A DNA stretch of 64,000 nucleotides from Zygnema cylindricum (GCA_037447655.1 JBBHKE010002125.1:62001-126000), one strand, 5' to 3'. Positions 10,401 through 22,820 are shown, numbered from the stretch's first letter. A program made the numbers and translations. The notes: generated by a model from the sequence alone, not told the origin.

Positions 10401-11490
10401 CTACAAAAAAACAGACAACAAACAAAATACAGACATGTATGACGCAATTTTATAATTTCTTATTGCACAAAACTGTTACCTTTATTGATTTCCTCCCTCT
10501 CTCCACCTCATTACGCAAATTTCCACATCACTCCTCTTCTTCTTCAACATATTTCACAACTCAATGTTTGGTTGATGTAAAAAACAAACCATGCTCTAAC
10601 GTACTTGTTTGGCATGGGCCGCATAAAAACCATCAACCGACACTTGTTCAATCAATACGGTGTCGCACCAAGGTTGTTCTAAGTTCGGCCCATGGTCTCC
10701 CAAACTACCTCCTCTCATTTTCCAGATGTAGTTAGGAAAGGCCTCATTTTTTTTGTGGAATATATCTTTTTGTTGGGCCCACCTTTTCTGTACATTGAAT
10801 CCAATCAATGAAAACAATTTTGAATCATTTGAAAACAAGTACAGATCAAATCAATCACGAAAGATTTATGCGATGTAAGATTTTTTACATTTGCTTAATA
10901 TCCAACAAAAACGTTTAAAATATTAAGACATGTTTTCCCACTACCCTCCATTGTTGCATGCTTCGCTTGTATTGTGTGAAGGTTTTAAGATTGAATATCT
11001 CTTTTTGATTAGCAACTTCTTCTCGTTAAGATTCCTCCGGGTTCGGAACAAAATCAGTTCAAGTCACCATAGATCCATCCGTTCGATCAAAAACGGTCGT
11101 TCTCGATTAAAGGAGATTTTCGAAGAAGATCGAAAAAGAAAAAAAAAAGGAGGGATCGGACGAACCAGATCAGACGCACACCACCAAGTTAAAAATCGCG
11201 ATGAAAAGGATAATAGAAAAAAAAGGGGCGTTATTGGGCAAAAATGGAAGAATATGGTTGGTAGAGTAAAAAGGGTTGCACGTGTGAAGGAAAGAGTAGA
11301 ATGAATGAACTGTTTTTAAGTTGATCATAGATGTCCTATGCGCATAAAACGCATAGAGTAAACTAACGAATACTACGTTTCGTGCGCATAAAACAATTTC
11401 AAACTTAATAAAATTCGCAGTAAAAATCGTTATTTTTTGTACTTTTTAAATTTAAATATTTAAATATTCAATACCCTACAAAGTACAAAC
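10401..11490. other. Interval with possible recombinase 5' exon, otherwise empty
   Basis: On the minus strand, 10596-10838 encodes 80 residues (QKRWAQQKDIFHKKNEAFPN) that could be the N-terminal part of the recombinase, without a clear junction. On the plus strand, 10930-11304 is a 124-codon ORF ending in a Lys/Arg-rich segment; it is not recognised. Confidence 0.3.
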
Positions 11491-11494
11491 TTAA

Positions 11495-12115
11495 AAGTGC
11501 AACGAAGTAGCGGCGAGCGCCGGCATTTACGACGTCTCCAACAGCTGCTTCTTTCTGAAGACGGAATGGAGGACAAAAAATACTCCGGCGCAAATGAAGC
11601 TCAACGGCACAGTGAAGCCGCCGTTGGAGACGCCATATATTCCGACGCTCGCCACTCGCCGCTCAGACAAAACTACGCGTGCTAGACGCCATAAATTCCG
11701 CAGCTCGCTCTCATAAAAAAATATGCGTGCGAGACGCCATAAATTTCGCGGCTCGCTGCTGAGAAAAAAATACGCGTGCGAGACGCCATAAATTTCGCGG
11801 CTCGCAGCTGAGAAAAAAATACGCGTGCAAGACGCCATAAATTCCGCGGCTCGCTGCTCAGAAAAAAAAACGTTTGTGAGACGCCATAAATTTCGCGGCT
11901 CGCCGCTCACATAAAAATACGCGTGAGAGACGCAACACAAATTCCACGTTTCGCTGCTCGGAATAAAATACACGCACGTAAATGAAGCAAATGTGCAAAA
12001 CTGGAAAGTGCAACGAACAAGTGGCGAGCGGCGGAATTAACGGCGCATCCAACGGCAAATTCCTTGTGAAGACTGAGGGGAAGACACAAAAAGTACGCAC
12101 GCGCAAATGAAGCAA
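11495..12115. repeat. 48-bp minisatellite between two 110-bp direct repeats
   Basis: About seven units of roughly 48 bp (GACGCCATAAATTTCGCGGC followed by TCGC, an A-run and ATACGCGTGCGA) fill about 11625-11960. The array is flanked by diverged direct copies at about 11495-11605 and 12001-12115, both beginning GTGCAACGAA and ending with GCAAATGAAGC. Such a bracketed array suggests slippage or unequal exchange within a duplicated segment. Confidence 0.8.
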
Positions 12116-13464
12116 CTTTTTTTAATGTCCGTACAATATCCCGTACAGTGACGTACGAACTTTACGAAAGCTACAAACCAAACGAATACTACGTAGTTTT
12201 CATAAAAAAGTCCAAATCCTTACGAATTGGACATCGCGAAGTTAAATACTCAGTGATATACGACAGATTGAAGGACTAAGTTAAAAACGTTTATGCTTCG
12301 TTAGAGTCGTTTGAAGTACGTTCGAAAATTAAATTAAGGGTTCGCGAATTACGAAAAGAAGTATGGGCCAAGTAAAATGTTTCGTGTTTTGTTGTCCGTC
12401 ACTTTTACAGACGGTTGGTAAAAAAGCCTCGCGGCGCGGCGCGTCCCAAAACGAAATGAGAGGGGGGCGACATGGATGCGTGCGCCGTCTCCACTCACCG
12501 CACTCACCAGCCCTCCTGGTGGCGAAAATTGCAAGGTTCAGTACAGTACACATCATGTGCAAATTTGTAAACCGACCATTTTCCTCTGGAAATCCGTACT
12601 TGCATATTTCGTACATGTACGTTGCAAGTGTACCGCGTCAATGTACCTCTGAGATCTCCTTCACTCTGCTGGCTTTAACGAAAAAACCGTATTTCTTTTC
12701 GGCAAAGATTTTACGGTCACCTTGTGTGAAGGTACGTGACTTTAGAGACGTGTGAAAACTTTCATAAATTTTTATTTTTAATGCTTCGATATATCGTCCA
12801 TACGATATATTGGCGATATATCGGTGATACATCGCGATTATCTGAAATTCGATATATATCAAATATTGGCAAGTGGTCCTCGTTACCCAACACTACTTAA
12901 AAGTGAAACACTAAAACCCCCCTTAAATAACCATAAAAAGAACAAAAATGTACGAATGTTGTACCTAAATGTAACAGCTATGTAAGTCAGCTATACTGAA
13001 GTATAAAGGAATGTACGAAAATGTAGCCATAAAATCCTAAAATAAATAGCCCTAAAAATGTACAAAAAAATATGAACACTATACGTAGATGTACGTAAAA
13101 ATGTAAGGCAAGCAAGTACTAAAATATACGAAATATACGAAATATACGAAATGTACCCTAAAACACAGCCACTGTACACCAGAAGTCGCAAAAGTCAAAA
13201 AATTTCATACCCGAAACCGACCGTTTTTTTTTTTTCAAAATCTGAGTAACCGACGCGCCGACCGAGTTTTGTCACGCTCCAAAATTGTTAACCGTTAACC
13301 CGACCGTCGTTTACAAAAAAAAAAAAAACCGAAACTCGATTTCTAGCGACTAACCGTGCCCGCCCCGTAACCGAAAAAGTACCAAATTAACCAATGTACA
13401 ACGTATGAAAGCCAATAATTACGATTTGTCGCATTCCCTAAGATTTGTGAAATAAATAATCTAC
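12116..13464. other. Non-coding interval with dispersed repeat fragments
   Basis: No gene recognised. It contains a GC-rich dispersed repeat (12425-12545), the right end of a TATCG-rich hAT-type MITE ending near 12893 (CGTTACCCAACACTACT), and a sequence from 13183 starting CAGAAGTCGCAAAAGTCAA that belongs to a GAGGTCGCAA-ended repeat family also seen near 18146 and 28912-29190. Confidence 0.5.
12425..12545 (-). repeat. GC-rich dispersed repeat, inverted copy of 37877-38000
   Basis: The reverse complement of this segment (TACTGAACCTTGCAATTTTC through GACGCGCCGCGCCGCG) matches 37877-38000 along its length with scattered differences, including the CGTCC/ATGTCGCCCCCC block. Confidence 0.75.
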
Positions 13465-14083
13465 TACGCCGCGAATCGTAATTAGAGTAATGAAAAAATT
13501 AGAGTTAAAAAACCAAAAAAATAATTAGAGTAATGGATGTTAATTTATGTGATAGAGCTTTTTCAACTATGAAGTTTACTCTAATTTATTTAAGTATTCT
13601 ATATTGGGTTATGTCGGCGATAATTATCTGCGCTATAATTGTGAACACTAAACTACGTAAATGTACAAATTCTGTCAGTCCGTATAGTATTGACGTCATT
13701 ATGACGCTACAATTATTTGTCGCACTCAATGTCAGTTAATGTTCATGACGACGACGATGCTGTCGACGGACGAGAGTTATGCGAACAACCTTTTTTCGAT
13801 GTGGTTGATTTTTTTGTTTAGTGCGATTTCACGTGCGAGCGTGATTCTATTAAATCATTATTTGTACCTTTCTACTTATTAAAGTACACTTTTGCACGGT
13901 CAGACAACTTCCGTACTCCATACTATTTTAAAATAACCTGTATTATAATTTTTTACGCTAATCAAACCTCACCTAAATTAGAATAATGAAAATTTAGAGT
14001 CGAGTACTCTATTTGATGTGATAGAGTTGAAATTTCGAGCGACCGAATTAGAGTAATTTACTCTAATTACGATTCGCGGTGTA
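13465..14083 (+). mobile_element. TA-flanked MITE, 619 bp
   Basis: The terminal inverted repeats read TACGCCGCGAATCGTAATTA at the left and TAATTACGATTCGCGGTGTA at the right. The TA at both ends would be the target dinucleotide, as in Tc1/mariner-type elements. The interior has repeated TTAGAGTAA motifs and no transposase. A second copy in opposite orientation lies at 14418-15033. Confidence 0.75.
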
Positions 14084-14417
14084 CCGTGTCAGATTTGCGA
14101 CACTTTGTCGCGTTGCCTATGATTTGCGAAATGAATAGCTTACTACAGTAACGTGTCAGATTTGCGACGGTAATCATGATGTCACGCACTTCCACTATAC
14201 CAAAGAGTACAAAGTATTATGATGTTTTCACTACGCGGTTTGTAAAAATGCACTCTGTCAAAACGTACAGTTTCACGTCATTATGACGTTTGCACTACGC
14301 GGTTTGTGAAAACGCAGCTACATCATAACGGCATGTATTAAATCATTTTTTTGTATTTTTTTCTTTAATACGGTACAGTTTTGTACGTTAGTCACACTAT
14401 TTAAAATGGCACTATTC

Positions 14418-15033
14418 TACACCGCGAATCGTAATTAGAGTAAATTATTCTAATTCGGTCGCTCAAAATTTTGACTCTATCACATCAAATAGAGTAAACG
14501 ATTCTAATTTTTCATTATTCTAATTTAGTTAAGTTTAATTAGCGTAAAAAAATGTAATATAGGTTCTTTTTAAATAGTGTGGACTACGGACGACGTTCGA
14601 CCGTGCAACATTGTACTTTTTTAAGTAAAAAGGTACAAATAATGATTTAATAAAAACGCACTCACACGTGAAAGCGCACTAAACGAAAATCAATCACATT
14701 GAAAAAAAATCGTTCGCATAACTCTCGTCCGTCGACAACATCGTCGTCAGTGTAAACACTAACTGATATTCAACAAGACAAATACTACTAACGTCATAAC
14801 GACGTCAAAAATATACGGACTGACAGATTTTGTACGCCTACGTAATTTAGTGTCATAATTTCAGCGCGGAAATTTATTGCCGACATAACCCAATATAAAG
14901 TACTTAAACAAATTAGAGTAAACTTCCTCTGTGAAAAAGTTTGATCACATAAATTAGAGTTCATTACTCTAATTGTGATTTTTTGTTTTTTCACTCTAAT
15001 TTTTTTGTTACTCTAATTACGATTCGCGGTGTA
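14418..15033 (-). mobile_element. TA-flanked MITE, 616 bp, inverted copy
   Basis: Begins TACACCGCGAATCGTAATTA and ends TAATTACGATTCGCGGTGTA. Its interior is the reverse complement of the 13465-14083 element over its whole length, for example the ACTCTCGTCCGTCGAC block near 14720 against the inverse near 13760. Divergence is considerable (tens of differences). Confidence 0.75.
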
Positions 15034-15172
15034 AAGTTGTTAACGCTGATTCAAAGAGTACTTTGAATAATGTAAAGAAAAATTTAGAGATATTTACTTT
15101 TTCTAAGGTTTTTGGGTCAAAATTCGTGGTACGGAATTAGCGTTAATAACGCTAATTACGATTCGCGGTGTA
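15034..15172. mobile_element. Partial MITE of the same TIR family
   Basis: Only a right end (GCTAATTACGATTCGCGGTGTA, ending 15172) is clear. The left border is probably at or inside the preceding element. Confidence 0.45.
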
Positions 15173-15980
15173 GTGTAAATGGAAAATTATGATTAATAAT
15201 ACTATTTAATGCAAGGAGACGTGGCTGGTTATAGTCCACGTATTTAAATAATGTTGTTAGCTCTATTTTGTGATTATCGGCTATAAGTAGGAGCGACTTA
15301 TTAATACTAATAACAATGAGTGGTGTAGTGGTACATCTCCCTTTGCAAAAAAACAGCTCGTGTACCTCTTCTTTTTACTATTTTGTCATATGCAATCTCC
15401 CTTTACGAATATTTTTTTTCCTCAACAGTCACTTCCTTCAAGGGATTTGTTCCTAATTTTGCGTGTAACTCTTAGATTAATGCTTAAACCCTTATATTAA
15501 TGTTTATTCTCTCGCAAATCTAATTTTTTTCGCTACAATTTTCGGACGATTTTTCTTTCGACTACGATACTATGTTTTCAATTATGCAAAAAAGGTAAAT
15601 TTTCAATTATGTATGTCAAAAAATAAAATAATAGTTTTCACGTAGAAAATCAATTGACAAAAAACACATTGTGATGAGCAAAAAAAAAAAATTAGAAAAT
15701 TGTAGTATCAAATATAGAAACAAACAAATAACAACCTCGTTCTATTTTCGTGCAAATTCTCAACCTCAAATTTAAAACTACACAAAAATCTACAAATCTA
15801 AATTTGGTATACATACGACGCTTTGGTAATTTGATAAAAAATAAGCACTCCAGTTTAAAAAAAAAAACAAAATGACACTAGAAAAATTGTGAAATACAAC
15901 AAAAATTTCAAAGGAAAAAAAAACATGATAACAAATACTAAAAAAATAACAATAATTAGAAAACAAAACAAATTAAAAAA
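15173..15980. other. AT-rich non-coding interval
   Basis: Very AT-rich, with no ORF or repeat that I can support. Confidence 0.4.
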
Positions 15981-17165
15981 CTATGCATTTAAAAGATCTC
16001 GGTTGGATCTAACACACAAAATATCACTAACAATTGAAGCAACTAGTGAGCTACTCTTCTTTGTTATCGTGTTCCCATCATCCGAAAAATTGCATTCAGA
16101 CATGGAGTTAGAAGCCGGAATAGCTAGAATAGTTATAGCAACACCGGCTAGAATAGGAAATCCTCCATCTTTCGCACGTACATTTTTTTTTCCACTATTC
16201 AAGTATGTTAAAGTTCAATATTTCGTCGTTGGTTAATTTTAAACAAAAATAACGTTTTATTTCGTCGTTAATGAGCGTTTTTTTGTCGGTGGTAATAAGA
16301 ACCTCATTTTGCTCATCGCTCTCACCAAAAAAATTGTGGAAACCGTCTTTACTTTGCGATGTTTTTCGTTTTTTCGTGATACGTTGAGGACTACCGAAAT
16401 CAACGTCACCACCGAGGTCGTTTGCGAGTTCTCAAAGTTTGACCCTTACTCTTTCAATTTCGGTTTTCAATACCCCAATTATTTCAAGCTTGTGTTTTTG
16501 TCGGGGATCTAAGAGAGCCGCGACAATATGATACTCGTGAAAGCCCCACTTCCGTAGTGCAAGTTTCACAAAAAGTTGTTTCAACTTTTTGCAAGTTTAG
16601 GGAATCGGCGGGGCATTATTTTTCACCGTCATTGTAAGATGTTTTTCTTATCTTACAATGGTTATGGAGAGACGATAGTTTAAACAAAACCAAATGTAAA
16701 GTTGTTTCTTTGAATTTCTCTAATTTTAGGGCCGCTTCTTGGAACTTTTCCAAAAATCGTATAAGTTTGGTAAGGTGAATCTTATCGATACAAGCAAAAA
16801 ATATCAATTTATTTTTTGCTTGAGCGATTGGTCTTATCTCATTGAATGCATCATAAATACTCTTAAGCATTCGGAGCAAAGAATTCCACCGCGTTGCGTT
16901 TTCTTGTTTTAATGTGTTTTTCAAAAGATTTTGTAAATTACTCTGTTTAAAAACGTGACCAATGATTTACACGCATCAATTATATCAAAAAAATCAAGAA
17001 CTTCCACATCATATTTGCCTTTTTTGGAAGTTCGGCTCTTATTCAAGATCATTGTCACTATTGTTCCAATTTTTTAGTCTGCGCAAGGTATCCAAGTAAA
17101 CATACTCGGTAGACCTTCCGTCGCACACATGTTAGAGCCACCATCAATCACGACAACGCTCACAC
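15981..17165 (-). pseudogene. hAT transposase remnant (first family)
   Basis: Minus-strand pieces read in hAT order. Near 17165-16940 is VIDGGSNMCATEG followed by FTWIPCAD and IGTIVTMILNK, the region before the catalytic domain insertion. At 16924-16616 is LKQENATRWNSLLRMLKSI followed by FLEKFQEAALKLEKFKE, the TRWNS motif region. At 16202-15981 is FPILAGVAITILAIPASNS followed by NTITKKSSSLVASIVSDIL, the hAT C-terminal dimerisation domain. The pieces lie in different frames separated by stops and AT-rich gaps, so the gene is long dead. It is a different lineage from the BED-hAT copies at 30 and 40 kb. Confidence 0.75.
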
Positions 17166-17446
17166 AGTAGTACGTTCACACAGTCGAAACGTGGTTGTTG
17201 GTCGAATATGTGCGAACGTGATATTTTACAACCCGCTTTTATCCCCTTTTGAGAGTGCATATTCTCATGCGTGTGCAGTTACTAAAACTCATTAAATATA
17301 CTTTTTCATTTAAAAAGGTACAATTTTGTAAGGTCTGATACCGTGATACATACTGTACACCACACTACTTAACCGACAACGTACTTTCATTTGTGAGGTA
17401 CTTGGAACATAACCCTACACGGCGTACAGAAAAAAATAGAATAAGC

Positions 17447-17667
17447 TATACCGCGCATCGTTATTAGTGTCAACAACTCTAATTTGGGTTCTTAAAATCT
17501 TAATTTTCTTTCGCAATTAGTATACATGATTTTCGAAATTAAATTAGCAACGCTATTTAAGGACGTAGACCATAATCTGCCACGTTTCTCACACTAAATT
17601 AGAATCAATATCACTGTTTTTTTTTTACTCTATTTAAACTTTGACACTAATAACGATTCCCGGTGTA
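17447..17667 (+). mobile_element. TA-flanked MITE, 221 bp
   Basis: Ends are TATACCGCGCATCGTTATTA and TAATAACGATTCCCGGTGTA. The interior (AACTCTAATTTGGGTTCTTA, CCATAATCTGCCACGTTTC) matches the 33818-34039 element in the opposite orientation. Confidence 0.8.
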
Positions 17668-17742
17668 CGCTATTGGAGAATACAAAATAAAAAAAGCGGG
17701 ACGGAATTAGCGTACACTACCCTAATAGCGATTGGCGGTGTA
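17668..17742. mobile_element. MITE right-end fragment
   Basis: Carries AGCGGGACGGAATTAGCGTA and ends TAATAGCGATTGGCGGTGTA, matching (in inverse) the left part of the 37658-37878 element. The left end is missing; it abuts the 17447-17667 MITE directly. Confidence 0.6.
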
Positions 17743-19440
17743 CCGTGTCAGATTTGCGACGCTTTGTCTCGTTCCCTAAGATTTGCAAAATGAATGATGT
17801 TTTACCGTGTCAGATTTGCGACGCTTTGTCGCGTTACTTATGATTTGCGAAATGAATAGCTAACTACAGTACCGTGTCAGATTTGCGACGCTAATATGAT
17901 GTGACGTACTTCCACGATACCAAAGAGTACAAAGTACAAGAAAGTTGGATTATAGGGACAGTACAAAAATTTCTTTTTTTTTTGGTTTTTTGGTTGACCG
18001 ACCGTAACCGACCGTTTTTTTTTTCTTGGTGAGTCAACCGACCGTAACCGCCCGACCCCCAAAATTTGGCAACCGAATCCGTTCCGGATCCGGCGCGGGC
18101 GGTCGGTTAAAGGTCGGTCACGGTTTCGGTTGACCTTTTGCGACCTCTGCTGTACACCGTGAATCGCTATTACTGTGGGGTTAATGTTTTTTTGCCACTT
18201 ACAACATATTATTTCCGTACACATATGTCGGATTGTGGATCTGACGGTTGCGATCGAAATGTAAGATTCTTAGCTTCCGATAAGCGGTCTCAACTTAAAG
18301 ATCGGACAAGTGTGTACGGATAGAAATTGTTTTAAGTGGCGTAAAATTTGTTAACATTAATAGCTATACTTTATAAAGTCAATGCCAGTCAACGTATTCT
18401 AAAACCTTTTGAATTTATTCCGTGCATATATTCGTTATTTTTTGGGCGTTTCATACGTGCGTTTTATGCGCATGAGACATCTATGACAGGAACGTACAAG
18501 AATTTAACGTAAATAACCCTAAAATCCCGGAAATGTACTAAAATGCCAGTAAATGTACGGAAAATGTAACGCTGTTGTCCTTGATGAAACTGACATGTAC
18601 GGCAGCCTACTGTAAAAATCTAAAACAAATAACCGTAAAAGGTACAAAATAATACGAACACTGTACGTAAATGTAAGAAAAACTCTATATCAGCTGTAAA
18701 TTAAAAATACGGAGTGTACGAAATGTACCCGAGAAACCCTAAAATCTCCTAAAATCCTTGAACAATCCTAGTATGAACTGTCATATACGGACGCTGTACG
18801 CTAGTGTACGGTAACTGTACCAATGCGAAGAAAGGTACAAATTTTATTCAGAATCGATTGATGCGCACTGTACGTAGTAATCGTTAGCTTACTAGTGTAA
18901 GGCGACGTGGCCGATTTATAGTCAATCACTTCAAGTAGCGCTTCTACGAATATTTTATGATATCGGCCGGAAAAAGTCGCGCGACCGAACGTGTGGTACA
19001 GTGTTAACTTCCATAACAATGGGCGGCGGAGTCATAGGGCCAGCCAAGCGACCATCGTACGGAGTTGAGACAAAAATTGTAAAAATTCCTACAAAATGTG
19101 GGAAGCCTAGGCTATTGAATAACGCTTATTTGTGATATAAAACATACCAGGCATGGTATTTTTCGGGTAATGTAATATTTTTCCTTTGCTATTTGCATTA
19201 ATTTTAATCAGAATCCAGGAATTCTGTCACATTAATTCAAATACAAAGACGTCTATCAGTCAACGTTTCTCTTATATTTATCGTTAAAATCTAAGTGATG
19301 CTAAATACGATACAAATTTTTTAAAAGTACGACTACAGTTTTTTGTTGGTGTTTTATAAAGTACAAATGATTACTCAAATTTCAAAACCTAACTATTTCC
19401 ACACAAACAATGTCGTTTTGCAGTGATTAAGCTGACCATC
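17743..19440. other. Non-coding interval with MITEs
   Basis: Tandem-like blocks with ACCGTGTCAGATTTGCGACG recur at 17743, 17803 and 17873 and resemble 14083-14220. A sequence rich in ACCGACCGTAACCG (about 17995-18146), ending TTTTGCGACCTCTG, belongs to the GAGGTCGCAA-ended family. From 18480 to 19000 there are many GTACG-containing short motifs. No gene is seen. Confidence 0.5.
18153..18373 (+). mobile_element. MITE, second TIR family, about 221 bp
   Basis: Starts TACACCGTGAATCGCTATTA and ends TAACATTAATAGCTATACT (decayed). The interior (GCCACTTACAAC, TTTCCGTACACA, then GACAAGTGTGTACGGA, AAGTGGCG) matches the 55342-55563 element. Confidence 0.65.
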
Positions 19441-19563
19441 AGACCTTAAGGAAAGAAAGAGGGGAGAAGAGGGAGAGAGAGAAGAAAGGACAAAGGAAGG
19501 GGGCGAGGGAACAGGAAAGGCACCTAGAGCAGGAGAGGAAGAGAGAGGAAGTTCTCGTGAAAG

Positions 19564-20032
19564 ATGGCCATGGTTGGAGACTCCTGCAAACAAATTATTC
19601 GATTTGTCACAGTCTTCCTTTTGTTTGCTGTTTTACCTGAGGGAGTATTTGCTGTCGTGCCTCCTTCCCCAAAATATCCTCCGGCCTTTAGACAAGAGCT
19701 CCCAGTAGTCCACGTGGCAAATCGATCATCAAGTGTGACACGAATAAAACCTGCAGCCTATGATTCAGGATGCACAGATCCTGTTTCCTGGCAACAGTTT
19801 ACAGGACGGGATTCCCCTGGGAATGATATCTCAGGGTGGAGAATAACGAACTACCCCGGGGACGACGGATATAAATTCTGTGAGAGTGAATGCGCCAAAG
19901 ATTGCAGATGCAAAGGCTTCAATATGTCGCCTAAAGTAAACTACATCGAATACTGTTGGTTGAAATTTTACGTCGAAGTGGGATCTCGATTGACAGTAAA
20001 CAATGGTTTGAATTTGTTTGTGAAAAGCGCAG
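19564..20032 (+). CDS. Secreted PAN/apple-like protein, first exon
   Basis: The ATG at 19564 follows a purine-rich 5' leader and begins a signal peptide (hydrophobic core IIRFVTVFLLFAVLP, likely cleavage after residue 30, VFA). After a Pro-rich linker with an NRSS glycosylation site at residue 53, residues 69-156 carry six cysteines (70, 106, 110, 114, 116, 131) in a pattern like plant PAN/apple-type domains: PGNDISGW, CESECAKDCRCKGF, YCWLKF and GLNLFVKS. This would be an extracellular carbohydrate- or protein-binding module. The reading frame meets a GTGAGT donor at 20033 (phase 1). Translation beyond it is intronic. No partner exon was found before the PP2C gene; a sequence gap at 20865 lies in that interval. 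Function is inferred from the domain-like pattern only. Confidence 0.65.
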
Positions 20033-20417
20033 GTGAGTCTCTAGAGTCTAGACCCAAGTTTCTCATTCTTTATCGGATCCAAACTACGTTGGAATGCACA
20101 CAAAAATTGGAAATCACTCAATGGGGGAGCTTTGTAAACTTATATAAAGGACATCAACAAATCACATCACATTCAATGCTCATATAATTCGGCAAAATAC
20201 ATTGTGGAGTTTTTTTTCATGCATTGTCATTTAGATGAGTCACTCACTCACAAGCTGGCGAATTATCTTAACCGCAAACTGAATCTAACTCCAAAATTTG
20301 AATCGCAAAAAGACACATTTCAATGTTGAAAATAGGCGGTCCGCAGATTTTGGCAATGTTTTGGTTTGCGTGGTGCGATTCAATTTTTGAGTATGGTCTC
20401 GCGATTTGCATCTCAAA

Positions 20418-20605
20418 GTTGACATTGACATTGATATTGAAATTGAAATTGAAATTGTCATTGATATTGACATTGACATTGACATTGAGATTGACATTGA
20501 CATTAAAATTGACATTGACATTAAAATTGACATTGACATTGACATTGACATTGAAATTGACATTGACATTGACATTGACATTGACATTGACATTGACATT
20601 GAAAT
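20418..20605. repeat. (GACATT)n hexanucleotide microsatellite
   Basis: About 30 hexamer units, mostly GACATT with GATATT, GAAATT and AAAATT variants. All six frames stay open because the unit lacks stops, giving artefactual ORFs. Confidence 0.95.
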
Positions 20606-20864
20606 TGATTCCGCACATTACGCAACCTAATAATTCGTTTCACGTTAAGATTTATCCGTCAACCTGTATAGTTTGTACACATGACAATTGTCACCATTGG
20701 TGACGGTGACGTTTTCAATCGTGCAATTTAAACAAATAACGTAAAAGTGCGATTTTTGTTGCTTTTGGAGGCGAAGACTAAAAACAAGGCGCTACGTCTG
20801 ATGGCGCAACTTCCCGCAATGCTAAAAGCAGGCTCTGATGGAGTCCACAGTCACTGTTCATGAT

Positions 20865-20874
20865 NNNNNNNNNN
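20865..20874. other. Assembly gap (10 N)
   Basis: Ten undetermined bases; the true gap length is unknown. Confidence 1.
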
Positions 20875-22744
20875 TGCAAAAAACGGTAATTATAGCGCAA
20901 TTTTAGGTACACGGATAGGCTTTTAGCGGTTTAAACAGCCAATTCCCGTACCAATGTAGTCCTCCAGAGACATTATCATGCCTGTCGTTTTAAAGACATA
21001 ATGTCTCCGGAGCCAATGTAGCGCATAGTAGACATTTGTTCAAAAATGTATGCACAAGACTAAACTCACTAAGGTGCTCACTCAAATCAGAACACGTATG
21101 TAAAAACTTGTTTACAGATGATACGCGATGTAACCGAGGCCTCTGTAATACAGAAATTTTGCTGTCCGTACTATTACAGAGACCTCCTGATGTAACCATG
21201 CCCTTAACCGACAAATTTGGCGATTTTCGGATAGGCACATGGATTTTAACGCGATATTAATGGCAAAAAACGTACACAAATCGTACAGAAATGTTCGATT
21301 TTTTGTTAAAAATATGTACTTTACGCGACGCATGCGGGGATATGTTTCTACATTTTTCACGCATGCGAAGTCCCTTGCGTATTTCATGTTTCGAGTTTGT
21401 TCCATTGCCACGTTGCGAGTGGATATTGAACTCTTCCTGCAAGTTTGGACCACACCCCCCCAAAAAAGGAGATTTTTATCAAAAGATCCGGGGTACTTTG
21501 TCATTTTTCAGAGAACGGCTGTTGTCGTTTCTCGGACATGAGGGTCGAGCTATTGAATTTTGAAGGCGACAAAAGACAGCTGTTTGGAATGATGCACAGA
21601 TAGACCTCGTTTTGTCGGGTTCAAAAGCCGCCCGTTGAAATTCCACGCGGTAAAGATGGCCTCGTTTCAGAATCCAGCAGACCGCTGCCGCCCGACTTTC
21701 AGGGGCGGTAATTAGATCTGTACGGCACGTGAAACCCGAATCGTTATGTCGGGCGGCAGACTTCTTTGTGTGTGGAGGTGATGTCATTGTGGTCCAACTC
21801 TTATGTGCGTGGCAGCCGGATTGGCTAGTTAGTTCTGTGTACCAGTGTAGGAGTGACAGAATTTCTGCACTCCAGATGTAGAGATTGTTATGCTGTTCGC
21901 AACCTACCCTACATATGCCAAGACAGTGGACGGCACGTCGGTGGAAAAAATATCACGAGGAACTTTTGAATCTTTTGGGTTGCGTGAGCTGCCACGCGGT
22001 CTCGAAGATTTTTATTTTCCTGCCCGGCACATAAGTCATTGACGGGTGTACTTCTTCCGGATAGGTGGCTGTCCAGGTGTAGCTCTTGAATGGCTCTAAC
22101 TGGCCAAAAAGATCTCATTTTCCGTGACTGCGCACGGGGACGAGGACCTGCTGCCACGTAGCCTGCAGCCTGCTATGCTGTCGTAGTATTTTGATACTTT
22201 TTCTTGCACCCGAGCTACCAGCTTACATCATCTTACCATCATCAACATCATTTTATCACATTCATGCACTTGCTCACGAACAGAGACGTCATCAACATTT
22301 TATTTACAATTCCTTCACCAGCCAATCACAGACTTCCGCAGCCACTTTTCGTCCCTCCTAAAAATTTATAACCCAAAAAAATTTGTAAACCTGCCACTGC
22401 AACCCGTATGTTACCCCACCCCATGCTGCATCATTTTCGATCCCTACATCATCCCGGCTACCAAGTTCGTACAATTCCCCCGCACAAAATTTTAAATTTG
22501 ACTTTGCGTATGTGATCACTGTCCGTATTCGACGGCTCCAGCCGAAAATCGTATCCTATATACAACACACAATCCCAAACTCCTACCAAAAGATCCAGCA
22601 GCAGCGTACCTTTGTTATGTAACCCTAGCTACATCACCTCCGCTCTCTTCGGACCTTCATACATCCAGTCTGAATCAAATCATCCCTACATCATCCTGCA
22701 GCTGCAGCCAGCTACAAATCATCCTTGCTTCCAATTACAATACT

Positions 22745-22820
22745 CTCTGGCAATACAATACATTGCTTGCCAATATACTGCTTGGCAATACACTGCTTGG
22801 CAATACACTGCTTGCAGCGC
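22745..22820. repeat. 16-bp tandem repeat upstream of PP2C
   Basis: Four to five units of a 16-bp motif like CTGCTTGGCAATACA, about 360-440 bp upstream of the PP2C start codon. Confidence 0.8.

Larger units (their letters stand above)
20033..22740. other. Intron or intergenic interval, no gene recognised
   Basis: Contains the GACATT microsatellite and an assembly gap. Short ORFs on both strands near 21000-21800 show no recognisable domains. Part of it may be the intron and missing downstream exons of the PAN-like gene. Confidence 0.4.

Noticed and set aside
20268-20703. Several overlapping ORFs with Asn-Val, Met-Ser, Ile-Asp or Leu-Thr dipeptide repeats
   Set aside because: All are translations of the GACATT microsatellite, open in all frames.
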